A stretch of DNA of 64,000 nucleotides from Streptomycetaceae bacterium (GTDB taxonomy: Bacteria; Actinomycetota; Actinomycetes; Nanopelagicales; Nanopelagicaceae): assembly GCA_027490815.1 (NCBI GenBank), contig JAIXXJ010000019.1:62001-126000 (forward strand). The letters are read 5' to 3'. Below the pieces are notes generated by a model that was given only the letters and a program-made list of their open reading frames with translations, did not search any database and was not told where the DNA came from. The translations under genes were made by a program, and so were the position numbers. Shown here one piece after another: positions 50,887-61,123 of the stretch (positions are counted from its first letter, which is position 1; each line of letters opens with the position of its first letter).

Positions 50887-51564
50887 TTAATTCAGCGCAT
50901 TTCGAGCAATTAAATAGTTACACGTTCCACACTCTGCGCCAGCCTCGGGGAGTTCGCCTTCAAGTACGGTTATGAACTCACCAATTACCTTTAAGAAGTT
51001 TGCTTGATCCCGATCAACTGGGATGTATTTTTGAAATACGCCAAACCCATAATCTTCCACTGAAGTTCCGATTGCATGTGTTGGCTTCCAGACGAGCAGT
51101 CCCATAGAGGCTACGGATTGTGCTTTTCCTGCCGTTGGATTTTCTAGAGCATAGGCATATGCCTCAAGTTGAGGAGAATAAAACTGACCTGTATCCCTTT
51201 GGCTATCAGAGACTTTGCAGTCAATTAAACCGATCGTTCCATCCTGGTTAGTTGAGACGAGATCGTATTTGCCTAAAATTCTCCAACGAGTTTCCACACC
51301 GTTAACAACGAGCGGCTTGCTTTTTACCCATTCGCCCCATTTAGTGACAGTGCCGGGACGAAGTGAGGGATCAATCGTTGGCATATCTGCGCCCTGAAAA
51401 TGCTCCTCTTGCAGAGCAGCCATCGTTCCAACTAGAGGGAAAGCTCCGGGCATAATTACTTTGTACCAATACTTAATCCAGAGGCATCTCTTACAGGTAG
51501 ATAGGCCGAAGGTAAGGTCAGAAGGCGAGATGTTCTCGCGTGCAGGCTTTGCGGGTTTAATCAT
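50887..51564 (-). CDS. PD-(D/E)XK nuclease superfamily protein
   Basis: LVSTNQDGTIGLIDCKVS core, QLEAYAYALE, C-terminal CGTCNYLIAR cysteines; internal ATG at 51564 preferred. Confidence 0.75.
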   Translation of the reverse strand: MIKPAKPARENISPSDLTFGLSTCKRCLWIKYWYKVIMPGAFPLVGTMAALQEEHFQGADMPTIDPSLRPGTVTKWGEWVKSKPLVVNGVETRWRILGKYDLVSTNQDGTIGLIDCKVSDSQRDTGQFYSPQLEAYAYALENPTAGKAQSVASMGLLVWKPTHAIGTSVEDYGFGVFQKYIPVDRDQANFLKVIGEFITVLEGELPEAGAECGTCNYLIARNALN

Positions 51565-51674
51565 GGCTTTATTGTCTACGTAACCACTGACAGGCCAGCC
51601 CAGGCGGGTCAGATTCCCTCTTTGGGCGCGCCCAGGTTGCCATTGAGCGCTATATCCGATTAGATTACCTATCG

Positions 51675-51693
51675 ATGTATCCATTCGATACAT
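51675..51693 (+). promoter_or_regulatory. Candidate PadR operator
   Basis: ATGTATC-CATTC-GATACAT perfect 7-bp inverted repeat upstream of padR. Confidence 0.5.
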
Positions 51694-51773
51694 TCAACGG
51701 AGTAGTTTCTGGGCCCACAGGCTCAACACTTAAGGGCTATTACCAGGCCAATTACAAGGGAAGGCAGGTCACG

Positions 51774-52304
51774 ATGCGCTCACGTTCTGAGTCTCTCGAA
51801 TTTGCACTCCTTGGACTTCTTTCACAAAGTCCGCTTCATGGCTATGAACTGCGAAAGAGAATGGGCGCAATTTTTGGACCATTCCGCGCCCTCTCATTTT
51901 CTGTTCTCTACCCACAGCTTCGTCGCATGATGGAAGCGGGACTGATTGCAGAGTCAACCGTTGAATCAACATCTCGCCGATCTCGCATTGTCTATGCGAT
52001 TACCGATCTTGGCGCCCGCAAATTTGCAACATTAACTGAATCAGTTACCCCAGAAACTTGGGAAGATGAAGGATTTGAAATTCGTTTCGCATTTTTTGGA
52101 CCAACCTCTGCAAAAAACAGAGTAAGAATTCTTGAGGGACGTCATCGTCGCCTTAAGGAGAAAGCCGAAATCCTACGAGGTGAACTCGAGAAGTCACCAG
52201 TGGGTATCGATAAATATCTAGAAGAGTGGCGACGTCACTCACTGGAATCAGCTGATCGCGAGATCGCTTGGCTGGAAGACATGATCAAAACCGAGAGGAA
52301 ATAG
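51774..52304 (+). CDS. PadR-family transcriptional regulator
   Basis: [61 protein letters not shown] 51774. Confidence 0.94.
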   Translation: MRSRSESLEFALLGLLSQSPLHGYELRKRMGAIFGPFRALSFSVLYPQLRRMMEAGLIAESTVESTSRRSRIVYAITDLGARKFATLTESVTPETWEDEGFEIRFAFFGPTSAKNRVRILEGRHRRLKEKAEILRGELEKSPVGIDKYLEEWRRHSLESADREIAWLEDMIKTERK

Positions 52305-52305
52305 A

Positions 52306-53403
52306 GTGAATATCACAACCGGTAAAGGCGACATCCGTGTTGCAATCGTTGGCGTTGGAAACTGCGCTAACTCATTAGTTCAAGGTGTCGAGTACTACAA
52401 AGACGCTGCTATAGATCAGGAGATCCCAGGTCTTATGCATGCCGTTGTAGGTGGATATCACATCTCCAGCGTTAAGTTTGTTGCAGCCTTTGATGTGGAT
52501 GCAAAAAAGGTAGGACTTGACCTGGCAGATGCAATCTGGGCAAGTGAAAATAACACTATAAAATTTAGTAACGTTGCAAAGACTGGTGTGCCAGTTCTTC
52601 GTGGAGTTACAAACGATGGTCTTGGAAAGTACTACAAGGAGACCATTAAAGAGTCAGAAGCACCAGCAGTAGATGTTGTTAAGGCACTCAAGGATGAGGC
52701 TGTAGATGTTCTCATCTGTTACCTGCCTGTAGGTTCAGAGGTTGCTGCTAAGTTCTATGCGCAATGTGCAATTGATGCAGGTTGTGCATTCGTGAACGCG
52801 CTTCCTGTGTTTATCGCATCGGATCCAGTTTGGGAAAAGAAGTTTGCTGATGCAGGTCTTCCAATCGTTGGAGATGACATCAAGAGCCAAGTTGGTGCGA
52901 CTATCACTCACCGCATCATGGCCAAGTTATTCCAGGATCGCGGTGTTCACCTAGATCGCACCTATCAGTTAAATGTTGGTGGAAATATGGACTTCAAGAA
53001 CATGCTCGAGCGTGATCGTCTTGAATCTAAGAAAATCTCAAAGACTAACTCTGTTACCTCGCAGCTAGATCATGACTTAGGTGAAAAGAATGTTCACATC
53101 GGACCTTCTGACTACATTCCTTGGTTAGATGATCGCAAGTGGGCCTACGTTCGCCTTGAAGGTCGCGCTTTTGGTGACGTGCCACTAAACCTTGAATACA
53201 AGTTGGAAGTATGGGATTCACCGAACTCTGCTGGTGTGATCATCGATGCACTTCGCTGCGCAAAGATCGGTCTAGATCGCAAGATTGGGGGAGCATTGCT
53301 CTCACCATCTAGCTATTTCATGAAGACACCTCCAACTCAATACACAGATGAAGCAGCCCATAATAAAGTTGAAGATTTCATCGCAGGAAAGTTGGATCGT
53401 TAA
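52306..53403 (+). CDS. ino1: Inositol-3-phosphate synthase
   Basis: [47 protein letters not shown]. Confidence 0.97.
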   Translation: MNITTGKGDIRVAIVGVGNCANSLVQGVEYYKDAAIDQEIPGLMHAVVGGYHISSVKFVAAFDVDAKKVGLDLADAIWASENNTIKFSNVAKTGVPVLRGVTNDGLGKYYKETIKESEAPAVDVVKALKDEAVDVLICYLPVGSEVAAKFYAQCAIDAGCAFVNALPVFIASDPVWEKKFADAGLPIVGDDIKSQVGATITHRIMAKLFQDRGVHLDRTYQLNVGGNMDFKNMLERDRLESKKISKTNSVTSQLDHDLGEKNVHIGPSDYIPWLDDRKWAYVRLEGRAFGDVPLNLEYKLEVWDSPNSAGVIIDALRCAKIGLDRKIGGALLSPSSYFMKTPPTQYTDEAAHNKVEDFIAGKLDR

Positions 53404-53453
53404 TTACAAAAATTAAAGTGGTCACTACTACTTTATAAATTTCCTCTCTATAG

Positions 53454-53485
53454 AAAAAGCCCCCGGCAGAAACCGGGGGCTTTTT
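53454..53485 (+). terminator. Intrinsic terminator of ino1
   Basis: AAAAAGCCCCCGG-CAGAAA-CCGGGGGCTTTTT. Confidence 0.93.
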
Positions 53486-53512
53486 CTTTAACCTCTCACG
53501 GAGATTTGAGGG

Positions 53513-54091
53513 TTAAATTGTCGCTTCTATAGGAGTGCGACGAAGATGCATAAATCCCGCGATTGCTAGAAGCAGAAAGAGAAGCCCTGCTAGGAAAGAA
53601 GCGATCGCTGCATAACCGGCAATCACTCCCATAGTTCCAAAGGCATATGCCTGAAGTAACATTCCGCGCAAAGTATTTCCCATAAATAGAGTTTGTCGAA
53701 GGTCTGCATACTTTGTGATCGTAGCAACATCAGTACTTCCACCGCGGACTAATCCCATGTAGGTTCCTGACACTTCAGAGTAAGTAGACGGTTTCCCTGT
53801 TACAGCCACAGCTGAACCCTTCATGTGTTCCCAGATGTAAAGATCTGAGTAATCACGTGCCATTTCACCCGTATTCACAGTCTTACCAGCCCATTTTTTG
53901 AGTTGATCTTTTGTGTCGGCAGGCAAACTATCCTCTGCAGGAAATGCAATATTCTGATTTTCTAGTTGCGTTTTCACACTCTCATTTGCAAAAGATGCTC
54001 CAAAGTTTAGGAGTCCTGCAAAAGTGAATAGAAGGACTGCAAGTCCAAGTCCTACGAATGAAACTATCTTGTCAAAAGTTCTACGATTCAT
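53513..54091 (-). CDS. Conserved actinobacterial membrane protein
   Basis: N-terminal and two C-terminal TM segments; ATG 54091 preceded by GGAGAAG. Confidence 0.72.
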   Translation of the reverse strand: MNRRTFDKIVSFVGLGLAVLLFTFAGLLNFGASFANESVKTQLENQNIAFPAEDSLPADTKDQLKKWAGKTVNTGEMARDYSDLYIWEHMKGSAVAVTGKPSTYSEVSGTYMGLVRGGSTDVATITKYADLRQTLFMGNTLRGMLLQAYAFGTMGVIAGYAAIASFLAGLLFLLLAIAGFMHLRRTPIEATI

Positions 54092-54194
54092 TATTACTCT
54101 TCTCCATTGCCTGTTTTTAGAAAATTGATCATTGCGATCAACACAGGCCATGTTTACTAGTACCAACAACCTTCACATTCAAATTGGGGTGGGG

Positions 54195-54231
54195 TTAGCA
54201 CTCGCAAACAGCTTCAAGAGTGCTTGCACTC
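54195..54231. promoter_or_regulatory. Cluster of GCACTC/GAGTGC half-sites (CIRCE-like halves, non-canonical spacing)
   Basis: TTAGCACTC-n14-GAGTGC-TT-GCACTC. Confidence 0.35.
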
Positions 54232-54293
54232 ACTAGCTATGCAAGATTAAGCAGTAGAAAAATCTGAAATTCAAACTGTGATTACAGTCTTAA

Positions 54294-54614
54294 TTATTCA
54301 ACGTGTCGGTTACACGTTGACTGGCCATCTGGACCTATCTCAAAGTGTCCGCAGGGCATATCTAATTTATCGAATGCTTGGTCTCCATAATGTGTGCGAT
54401 ATGCCAAGGCAAGTAAAACCCTCAAGTTTGTCTCGGGATCGGATTTGATTCCATAAACCTGAGCACTTCGACTTACAGTGTTTTCTATGACCTTTTCATT
54501 GTGCGAGGTCTGGGTGGCAATGACTGCATTTGATTTTCCTTCACAGACAAGTTCCAGGACTAACTTTTCAAATGGGGTCAGTTCTCTGGTCGAAATTGTG
54601 ATGTCTCTAACCAT
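54294..54614 (-). CDS. Orphan LuxR/GerE-type HTH protein
   Basis: LTPFEKLVLELVCEGKSNAVIATQTSHNEKVIENTVSRSAQVYGI; no receiver domain. Confidence 0.85.
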   Translation of the reverse strand: MVRDITISTRELTPFEKLVLELVCEGKSNAVIATQTSHNEKVIENTVSRSAQVYGIKSDPETNLRVLLALAYRTHYGDQAFDKLDMPCGHFEIGPDGQSTCNRHVE

Positions 54615-54688
54615 TACATTCGCCGCCTTTCCGCGTCCTTGGCAGTATGTTCCTATTTTTGGCCTGTGTCACCCCATAAGATGGGCCA

Positions 54689-55432
54689 ATGAGTGAAATC
54701 TTGAGCAGGCAAGAGGGCAACATCCTGGTTTTAAGCTTTAACAGGCCGGAAAAGATGAATGCATTGACTAGATCAATGTATGCGGGCTTGGCTAAAGGTC
54801 TCAATGAAGCAGCCGGTGACTTTGGCATACGAGCCGTGATCATTACAAGTGAAAGTCAACATTTCACTGCAGGTAATGACATATCAGATTTCATGGATAA
54901 CCCACCTACAAGTGATAGTTCGGAAGTTTCTCAGTTTTTAGAGTCACTACTGAATTTTCCAAAACCACTGATCGCTGCTGTAAAAGGTAATGCCGTTGGA
55001 GTTGGCACAACCATGTTGCTTCACTGCGATGTAGTTGTAGCAAGTCCTGCGGCAAAGTTTTCAATGCCATTTGCATCATTGGGATTGGTACCGGAAGCGG
55101 GCTCAAGTTTTCTATTCCCTCAATTAGTTGGATATCAAAGAGCTGCTCGTGTATTTATGACAGGGGAGAGCTTTGATGCACCCATGGCCGTTGAGATGGG
55201 CTTGGCAACTTCAATTGAAAGCGATCCAATGGCGCAGGCAATGAAAATTGCGCAACAAATTGCAGACCAGCCCCCTCAGGCAATAATAAATACCAAGGCA
55301 CTTCTTAAAGCTAGATCACATGACGCCGTTGCTGCTGTTATGAAGGCCGAGTTTGAGATTTTCGCGATGGCGCTTCAATCTGATGAAGCTATGGAAGCAT
55401 TCATGAAATTCATGTCTAAGAAGGGTAAGTAA
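54689..55432 (+). CDS. Enoyl-CoA hydratase/isomerase family protein
   Basis: HFTAGNDISDF, AVKGNAVGVGTTMLLHCDVVVAS, LVPEAGSS. Confidence 0.92.
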   Translation: MSEILSRQEGNILVLSFNRPEKMNALTRSMYAGLAKGLNEAAGDFGIRAVIITSESQHFTAGNDISDFMDNPPTSDSSEVSQFLESLLNFPKPLIAAVKGNAVGVGTTMLLHCDVVVASPAAKFSMPFASLGLVPEAGSSFLFPQLVGYQRAARVFMTGESFDAPMAVEMGLATSIESDPMAQAMKIAQQIADQPPQAIINTKALLKARSHDAVAAVMKAEFEIFAMALQSDEAMEAFMKFMSKKGK

Positions 55433-56262
55433 TGGCTCTATCTGGAAAACGCATCTTTATAACTGGTGGTTCACGCGGAATTGGTCTTGCTATTGCCCTA
55501 CGCGCCGCAGCCGATGGGGCATCAATTGCCATTGCCGCAAAAACGGCAGATCCAAATCCAAAGCTACCCGGCACAATCTTTACTGCAGCTGCAGAGATAG
55601 AAGCAGCTGGTGGAAAGGCACTTGCTCTTCAATGCGATATTCGGGATGAAGTAGCGATAGAAGAGGCAATCAAGAAAACTGCGGATACTTTTGGCGGCAT
55701 AGATATTGTCATTAATAATGCCAGTGCAATCAACCTGACTAAAACCGATCAAACTCCTGCAAAGCGATTTGATTTAATGTTTGACGTTAACGTTCGAGGC
55801 ACTTTTCTTACTTCTCAAGCCGCACTACCTCATCTTCGCCAGTCAGCAAAGGATGGAAGAAACCCACACATTCTCAATCTTTCGCCTCCACTTTCTATGA
55901 AACCAATTTGGTTTAAAAATCACGTGGCATACACGATGGCAAAATATGGAATGAGTATGTGTGTATTGGGAATGGCAGAGGAGTTCAAACGCGACGGGAT
56001 TGCTGTTAATGCTCTTTGGCCAAGAACTGTCATTGACACCGCAGCTCTCCAAATGATTCCTGGAATTGATGCCTTAGCTGGCCGTACCCCTCAAATTCTT
56101 GCAGATGCGGCGCACATTATTTTAAATAGAGATTCTAAGGAGTGCACAGGAAATTTCTTTGTAGACGATCTACTTCTGGCAAGTGAAGGAATTACCGACT
56201 TAGAAAAGTACTCAGTCACTCCCGGAACCACTGATTTCCTACTCGATTTCTTCCTTGATTAG
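55432..56262 (+). CDS. Short-chain dehydrogenase/reductase (HSDL2-like)
   Basis: ITGGSRGIGLAIALRAAADGASIAIAAKTADPNPKLPGTIFTAA, NNASAINL, YTMAKYGMS. Confidence 0.9.
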   Translation: MALSGKRIFITGGSRGIGLAIALRAAADGASIAIAAKTADPNPKLPGTIFTAAAEIEAAGGKALALQCDIRDEVAIEEAIKKTADTFGGIDIVINNASAINLTKTDQTPAKRFDLMFDVNVRGTFLTSQAALPHLRQSAKDGRNPHILNLSPPLSMKPIWFKNHVAYTMAKYGMSMCVLGMAEEFKRDGIAVNALWPRTVIDTAALQMIPGIDALAGRTPQILADAAHIILNRDSKECTGNFFVDDLLLASEGITDLEKYSVTPGTTDFLLDFFLD

Positions 56263-56268
56263 AAATCA

Positions 56269-56805
56269 ATGATGCGTAAATTATCTCTGGCAGTCCTAGC
56301 TCTCGTGTGCCTAGTTTTATCTTCACCTATCAGTTTCGCTCACGGCGAGATCGTCACAACTTATCCTTTGAGAGATTCCACGTCCTCACCAACTCCAACT
56401 CAGGTGTGGATTGAATTTGATGGTGAACTCCAACTGATTGACGGCGAAGTGATCAATACTCTTAAGGTCAAGGATTCAACTGGATTAGTTGTCAGTTCAG
56501 AGGAAGCAGTCATTGAAGGTTCTAAAATTTCAACTCAGATATCCGATCAAAGCGTAGGGGGAGTATTTACCGTGGAGTACCGCATAGTTTCAGAAGATGG
56601 TCATCCTGTTGAGGGGAGCTACACTTTTGAAGCTTCACCTGGTTTTGAAGCAACAGAGATGATTGAACCAACAACATCTACAACATCATCTGAGAATCAA
56701 GCAGAGTTCAGTTTCGGTGCCATAGTAATGGCAGTCTTTCTCGTTGTTTTTGCCGTTAGGTATTTTATAAAAATGCGCAATGAGAAAAGGGATGAGAAAA
56801 AGTAG
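56269..56805 (+). CDS. CopC-domain copper-binding protein
   Basis: Signal peptide then AHGEIVTTYPLRDSTSSPTPTQVWIEFD...YRIVSEDGHPVEGSYTF; C-terminal TM. Confidence 0.87.
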   Translation: MMRKLSLAVLALVCLVLSSPISFAHGEIVTTYPLRDSTSSPTPTQVWIEFDGELQLIDGEVINTLKVKDSTGLVVSSEEAVIEGSKISTQISDQSVGGVFTVEYRIVSEDGHPVEGSYTFEASPGFEATEMIEPTTSTTSSENQAEFSFGAIVMAVFLVVFAVRYFIKMRNEKRDEKK

Positions 56806-56807
56806 TA

Positions 56808-58232
56808 ATGCAAGGTTTTGATCTTGAGATAAACGGTCCCAATGTAATTCAAGAGTCCGAAAGAAAAGGACAGCCTAGTTCCTTGTTTTGGCCTTGGGCA
56901 GGGGCAAATGTTTCATTGCTCGCACTCTCTTACGGCGCATTTTTCTTAGGCTTTGGTATTTCATTCAGACAGGCCACTGCCGCAGCAATAATTGGAACAG
57001 TTGGTTCATTCTTTTTGGTCGGACTTAGTTCCCTTGCAGGCAAACGCTCTAATGCACCTACAACGGTTTTAGTTCGGGCATCCTTCGGAGTGAAGGGAAG
57101 TATTGTCCCTGGCTTTCTCTCTTACATGGTATTTGTTGGCTGGGAGACTGTTCTTGTATCACTTGCTACTTTAGCTACCGGAACTGTTTTTTCTAGATTT
57201 ACTGGGATAGACAATAATCTGGCGCTCATCGTGGGATTTGTAATTGCCGTTGCACCAACAATGTTAGGTGGAGTCCTTGGATTTAACATGATTATGAGAA
57301 TTCAAAAGATTCTCACGATCACCACAGTTGCTTTGACCTCTGTGTATATTGCCCTGACTTTCGACAATGTTAATTGGGATGCAGTTACCTCTATCAAGGA
57401 TGGAACATCCCAAGCATTTATTGGGGCTGCAATCTTTGCTGTAACTGGAATCGGTTTAGGTTGGGTCAACTGCGCTGCGGACTATTCACGGTATCTTCCC
57501 AGATCTGTCTCTGGCAAGGCCGTTGTAGGGTGGACAGTTTTTGGAGCATCGGTAGTGCCGATTCTTTTAGTTATTTATGGAACTGCGCTTTCAGCAAGTG
57601 ATGGTGATTTAAGTGAAGCAATTGCAAATGATCCTATTGGGGCCTTAACAACACTTCTTCCAACCTGGTTCCTAATATTTTTTGCACTTATTGCGATTCT
57701 CGGTTTGGTGGGCGGGGCAATTTTGGATCTGTATTCATCGGGTTTGGCTTTGGTCTCAATCGGTGTTCCCATCAAACGCCATCAGGCCGCTTTACTTGAT
57801 TCAGTGATTATGATAGTTGGCACTATTTATATCGTGTGGATTGCAGACAATTTTTTCTATCCCTTCCAAGGCTTTCTAATCACCCTTGGTGTCCCGGTAG
57901 CGGTTTGGTCAGGAATTTTCGTTGCCGATGTTGTTCTTAGAAAAAAGCCATATGATGAAAAAGCGTTGTTTGATAAGAACGGAATCTATGGCTCTGTAAA
58001 CAAAGGCTCAATTTTTCTCATGGTACTTGGAACTTTTGTTGGTTGGGGATTTGTTACGAATACTTTTGCTTCATGGTTGGTCTGGCAGGGTTATTTAATG
58101 CCACTGATTGGAGGCAAAGAGGGGGCTTGGGCATATGCAAATGTCGGAGTTATCTTTGCATTACTCATTGGATTTTTGGGTCATGCTTTATTGTCAAAGA
58201 AGTCAATCAGATCGCAAGAGTTTTCCAGATAG
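56808..58232 (+). CDS. NCS1-family purine/cytosine permease-like transporter
   Basis: 12-TM; RSNAPTTVLVRASFGVKGSIVPGFLSYMVFVGWETV, NCAADYSRYLP. Confidence 0.85.
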   Translation: MQGFDLEINGPNVIQESERKGQPSSLFWPWAGANVSLLALSYGAFFLGFGISFRQATAAAIIGTVGSFFLVGLSSLAGKRSNAPTTVLVRASFGVKGSIVPGFLSYMVFVGWETVLVSLATLATGTVFSRFTGIDNNLALIVGFVIAVAPTMLGGVLGFNMIMRIQKILTITTVALTSVYIALTFDNVNWDAVTSIKDGTSQAFIGAAIFAVTGIGLGWVNCAADYSRYLPRSVSGKAVVGWTVFGASVVPILLVIYGTALSASDGDLSEAIANDPIGALTTLLPTWFLIFFALIAILGLVGGAILDLYSSGLALVSIGVPIKRHQAALLDSVIMIVGTIYIVWIADNFFYPFQGFLITLGVPVAVWSGIFVADVVLRKKPYDEKALFDKNGIYGSVNKGSIFLMVLGTFVGWGFVTNTFASWLVWQGYLMPLIGGKEGAWAYANVGVIFALLIGFLGHALLSKKSIRSQEFSR

Positions 58233-58272
58233 CAATTATTGCCCGCCCATTCCAATCGGTGGGTGATACTTT

Positions 58273-59475
58273 ATGGACATGAATCGCTCTATCAGGCCAT
58301 TACGAGATTTTCTTCATCGCGAATCTTCTGGCGGAGTACTGATTTTAATTGCCTCAGCCTTTGGTCTCATTGTTGCAAATTCGCCGGCCTCTAGTTCATA
58401 TTTTTCATTTCTGCAGATGCAATTTACATGGGGAAACGAATCGATTTATCTGAAGTTAACTATGCTCAATGTCATTAATTATGTTTTGATGACTTTGTTT
58501 TTCTTTGTCGTGGGCCTTGAGATAAATCGCGAGCTAACTTCTGGGCATCTAGCTGGCGTTAAGAAAGCTGTCATGCCATTTGTTGCCGCTCTAGGCGGAA
58601 TGGCTGTGCCTGCCATGATCTATCTGCTAATTGCGGGTGGCACAGCGCCAGGTGGCTGGGGTGTGGCAGTTGCCACCGACATTGCTTTAGCTGTTGGCTT
58701 ACTGGCAATTATCGGGAGTAATGCACTGGCATCGCTTCGAACTTTTTTACTGGCTCTAGCGGTGCTCGATGATATTGGCGCGATATTAGTTATTGCTTTT
58801 GTTTATTCAAGGGGAATAGTTCCGGGTTGGATCGCAGGATCTCTACTGACGGTAGTTTTGATTGCAGTCATGAAGAAATTCCAACTCAATCTAGTTTCAC
58901 TGTACATTCCTGTTGGGGCCTTACTCTGGTACTGCATGTATCGCGCAGGGGTTCACCCAACATTGGCTGGCGTGGTCCTTGGAATGATGACACCTAACAT
59001 CCCTCGTAAAGGCACGGATTTGATTGATTCCGATGATGATGTGGTTTCAGTTATTGAATGGCTTGAAAATAAATTACATCCCTTTAGCAGTTTTCTCATT
59101 GTTCCACTTTTCGCATTTGCAAACACCGGAGTTCAGATTTCTCAAAGTTCGATTGCCGCAGCGATAAACTCACCAATTGCATGGGGTATTTTCTTTGGCC
59201 TTGTTGTTGGAAAACCGCTTGGAATTGTCGTTTCAAGTTGGGGTGCTAAGAGAGTCGGTCTGGGAGAGTATCCAGAAGGTGCCAATTCACTAAAGATTCT
59301 TGCTACCGGAAGTGCGGCTGGTATTGGCTTTACAGTGGCCATCTTCATTGCAAATTTAGCTTTTGATGAGCGCACAATTCAAGAGCTTGCAATATTTGCA
59401 GTAATTATCGCATCACTTGTAAGCGGCACGATAAGTACTGTTTTGTTCAAGTTTTTAGGACGAAAAACTCACTGA
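58273..59475 (+). CDS. nhaA: Na+/H+ antiporter NhaA
   Basis: FFFVVGLEINREL, GGMAVPAMIY, ATDIALAVGLLA, LAVLDDIGAI. Confidence 0.95.
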   Translation: MDMNRSIRPLRDFLHRESSGGVLILIASAFGLIVANSPASSSYFSFLQMQFTWGNESIYLKLTMLNVINYVLMTLFFFVVGLEINRELTSGHLAGVKKAVMPFVAALGGMAVPAMIYLLIAGGTAPGGWGVAVATDIALAVGLLAIIGSNALASLRTFLLALAVLDDIGAILVIAFVYSRGIVPGWIAGSLLTVVLIAVMKKFQLNLVSLYIPVGALLWYCMYRAGVHPTLAGVVLGMMTPNIPRKGTDLIDSDDDVVSVIEWLENKLHPFSSFLIVPLFAFANTGVQISQSSIAAAINSPIAWGIFFGLVVGKPLGIVVSSWGAKRVGLGEYPEGANSLKILATGSAAGIGFTVAIFIANLAFDERTIQELAIFAVIIASLVSGTISTVLFKFLGRKTH

Positions 59476-59485
59476 TTAAAGGCAA

Positions 59486-59522
59486 AACAAAACCCGCCCT
59501 TTTGCAAGGAGCGGGTTTTGTT
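59486..59522. terminator. Bidirectional intrinsic terminator between nhaA and glnA
   Basis: AACAAAACCCGC-n13-GCGGGTTTTGTT between convergent genes. Confidence 0.88.
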
Positions 59523-59534
59523 AGGCAGTAATTT

Positions 59535-60968
59535 TTATAGATCGTAATAGAGTTCGAACTCAGCTGGATGCGGACGAAGACGCACATAATCAACTTCGTT
59601 CTTGCGCTTCCAATCGATCCAAGTTTCAATTAGATCTGTAGTAAAGACGCCACCCTTAGTCAAGAAATCGTGATCCTTTTCTAATGAGTTAAGAACAGCA
59701 TCTAGAGAACCAGGAACTTGAGGGATAGAGGCTGCCTCTTCTCCTTCGAGTTCGTATAGATCCTTATCCACTGGGGCAGGTGGTTCAATTTTGTTAACGA
59801 TTCCATCAAGACCAGCCATGAGCATTGCTGCAAAGGCCAAGTATGGATTTGATGATGGATCTGGACAACGGAACTCAATGCGCTTTGCCTTTGGACTTGA
59901 TCCAGTAATTGGGATACGGATACAAGCAGAGCGGTTGCGTGCTGAGTAAACAAGATTTACTGGAGCTTCATAACCAGGAACAAGTCGTCGATATGAATTC
60001 ACAGTTGGGTTTGTAAATGCAAGTAACGATGGTGCGTGCTTTAGAAGACCACCGATATACCAACGGGCCATATCGGAAAGATCTCCATATGTTCCTGCTT
60101 CATAAAATAACGGTTTCCCATCTTTCCAGAGTGATTGGTGAACGTGCATTCCTGAACCATTATCTCCAAAGAGTGGCTTAGGCATAAACGTTGCTGTCTT
60201 TCCACCTTCCCATGCTGTGTTACGAATGACGTACTTAAACTTCATAACATCATCACCAGCTGAGAGAATGTCGGTGAAACGGTAATTGATTTCCATTTGT
60301 CCTGCAGTTCCAACCTCATGGTGTGAACGCTCAACAAGCAAACCTACTTTGCCAAGTTGCATAACCATTTCATCACGAAGATCTGCATATTGATCTGTTG
60401 GTGAAACTGGGAAGTAGCCGCCCTTTACGCGAGTGCGGTACCCGCGGTTAGGAGTTCCATCGGCATCAAATTCAACTCCGGTATTCCACGCACCTTCATA
60501 TGATTCGATTTCATAGACGGCTGTGTTGATATCTGTCTTAAAACGAACACTGTCGAAGACATAGAACTCTGCCTCTGGTGCAAAAAATGCAGTATCGGCA
60601 AATCCAAGTGAGCGCATGTAGTCAACAGCCTTTGCTACGACTCCACGAGGATCGCGGCTATACGGTGAGTTATCAACCGGATTATGCACGGAGAAAATAA
60701 TGATGAGAGTCTTCTCTTTACGATATGGATCTAGGTATGCAGACTCTGGAACAGGTAAAAGTTTCATGTCTGACTCATTGATAGTTTGGAATCCTCTAAT
60801 TGATGATCCGTCAAACATTAAGCCATCCGTGAAGACCGCTTCGTCAAAAGATTCAACAGGCACATTGAAGTGATGTTGAATTCCTGGCAAGTCGGTAAAG
60901 CGAACATCAACAAGCTTGACGTCCTCCTTCTTGATGAAGGCAAAAATCTCTGCTGCATTCTTAAACAT
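59535..60968 (-). CDS. glnA: Type I glutamine synthetase
   Basis: [72 protein letters not shown] 60968. Confidence 0.97.
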   Translation of the reverse strand: MFKNAAEIFAFIKKEDVKLVDVRFTDLPGIQHHFNVPVESFDEAVFTDGLMFDGSSIRGFQTINESDMKLLPVPESAYLDPYRKEKTLIIIFSVHNPVDNSPYSRDPRGVVAKAVDYMRSLGFADTAFFAPEAEFYVFDSVRFKTDINTAVYEIESYEGAWNTGVEFDADGTPNRGYRTRVKGGYFPVSPTDQYADLRDEMVMQLGKVGLLVERSHHEVGTAGQMEINYRFTDILSAGDDVMKFKYVIRNTAWEGGKTATFMPKPLFGDNGSGMHVHQSLWKDGKPLFYEAGTYGDLSDMARWYIGGLLKHAPSLLAFTNPTVNSYRRLVPGYEAPVNLVYSARNRSACIRIPITGSSPKAKRIEFRCPDPSSNPYLAFAAMLMAGLDGIVNKIEPPAPVDKDLYELEGEEAASIPQVPGSLDAVLNSLEKDHDFLTKGGVFTTDLIETWIDWKRKNEVDYVRLRPHPAEFELYYDL

Positions 60969-61054
60969 GCTTCTCCCAATTTCACATGTGATGCGCACCC
61001 TGCTCAACATTGAGTTCTTGGCACGCTTTAGTGGTCAAACCATAAGTCCAGAAG

Positions 61055-61092
61055 AGGTCAAAAACATAACCCGTGTGTTAAATCCGTGTAAC
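61055..61092 (-). promoter_or_regulatory. GlnR-like nitrogen-regulation box upstream of glnA
   Basis: Minus strand GTTAC-n6-TTAAC-n6-GTTAT-n6-GACCT; spacing fits the four-site GlnR consensus, last site weak. Confidence 0.45.
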
Positions 61093-61123
61093 TTCTGGCG
61101 TTATCTGAGGTTATCCTTGCCAC

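Noticed and set aside
54195-54224. Canonical CIRCE element
   Set aside because: Half-sites match, but the spacer is 14 nt instead of 9 and no chaperone gene is adjacent; kept only as a low-confidence regulatory cluster.
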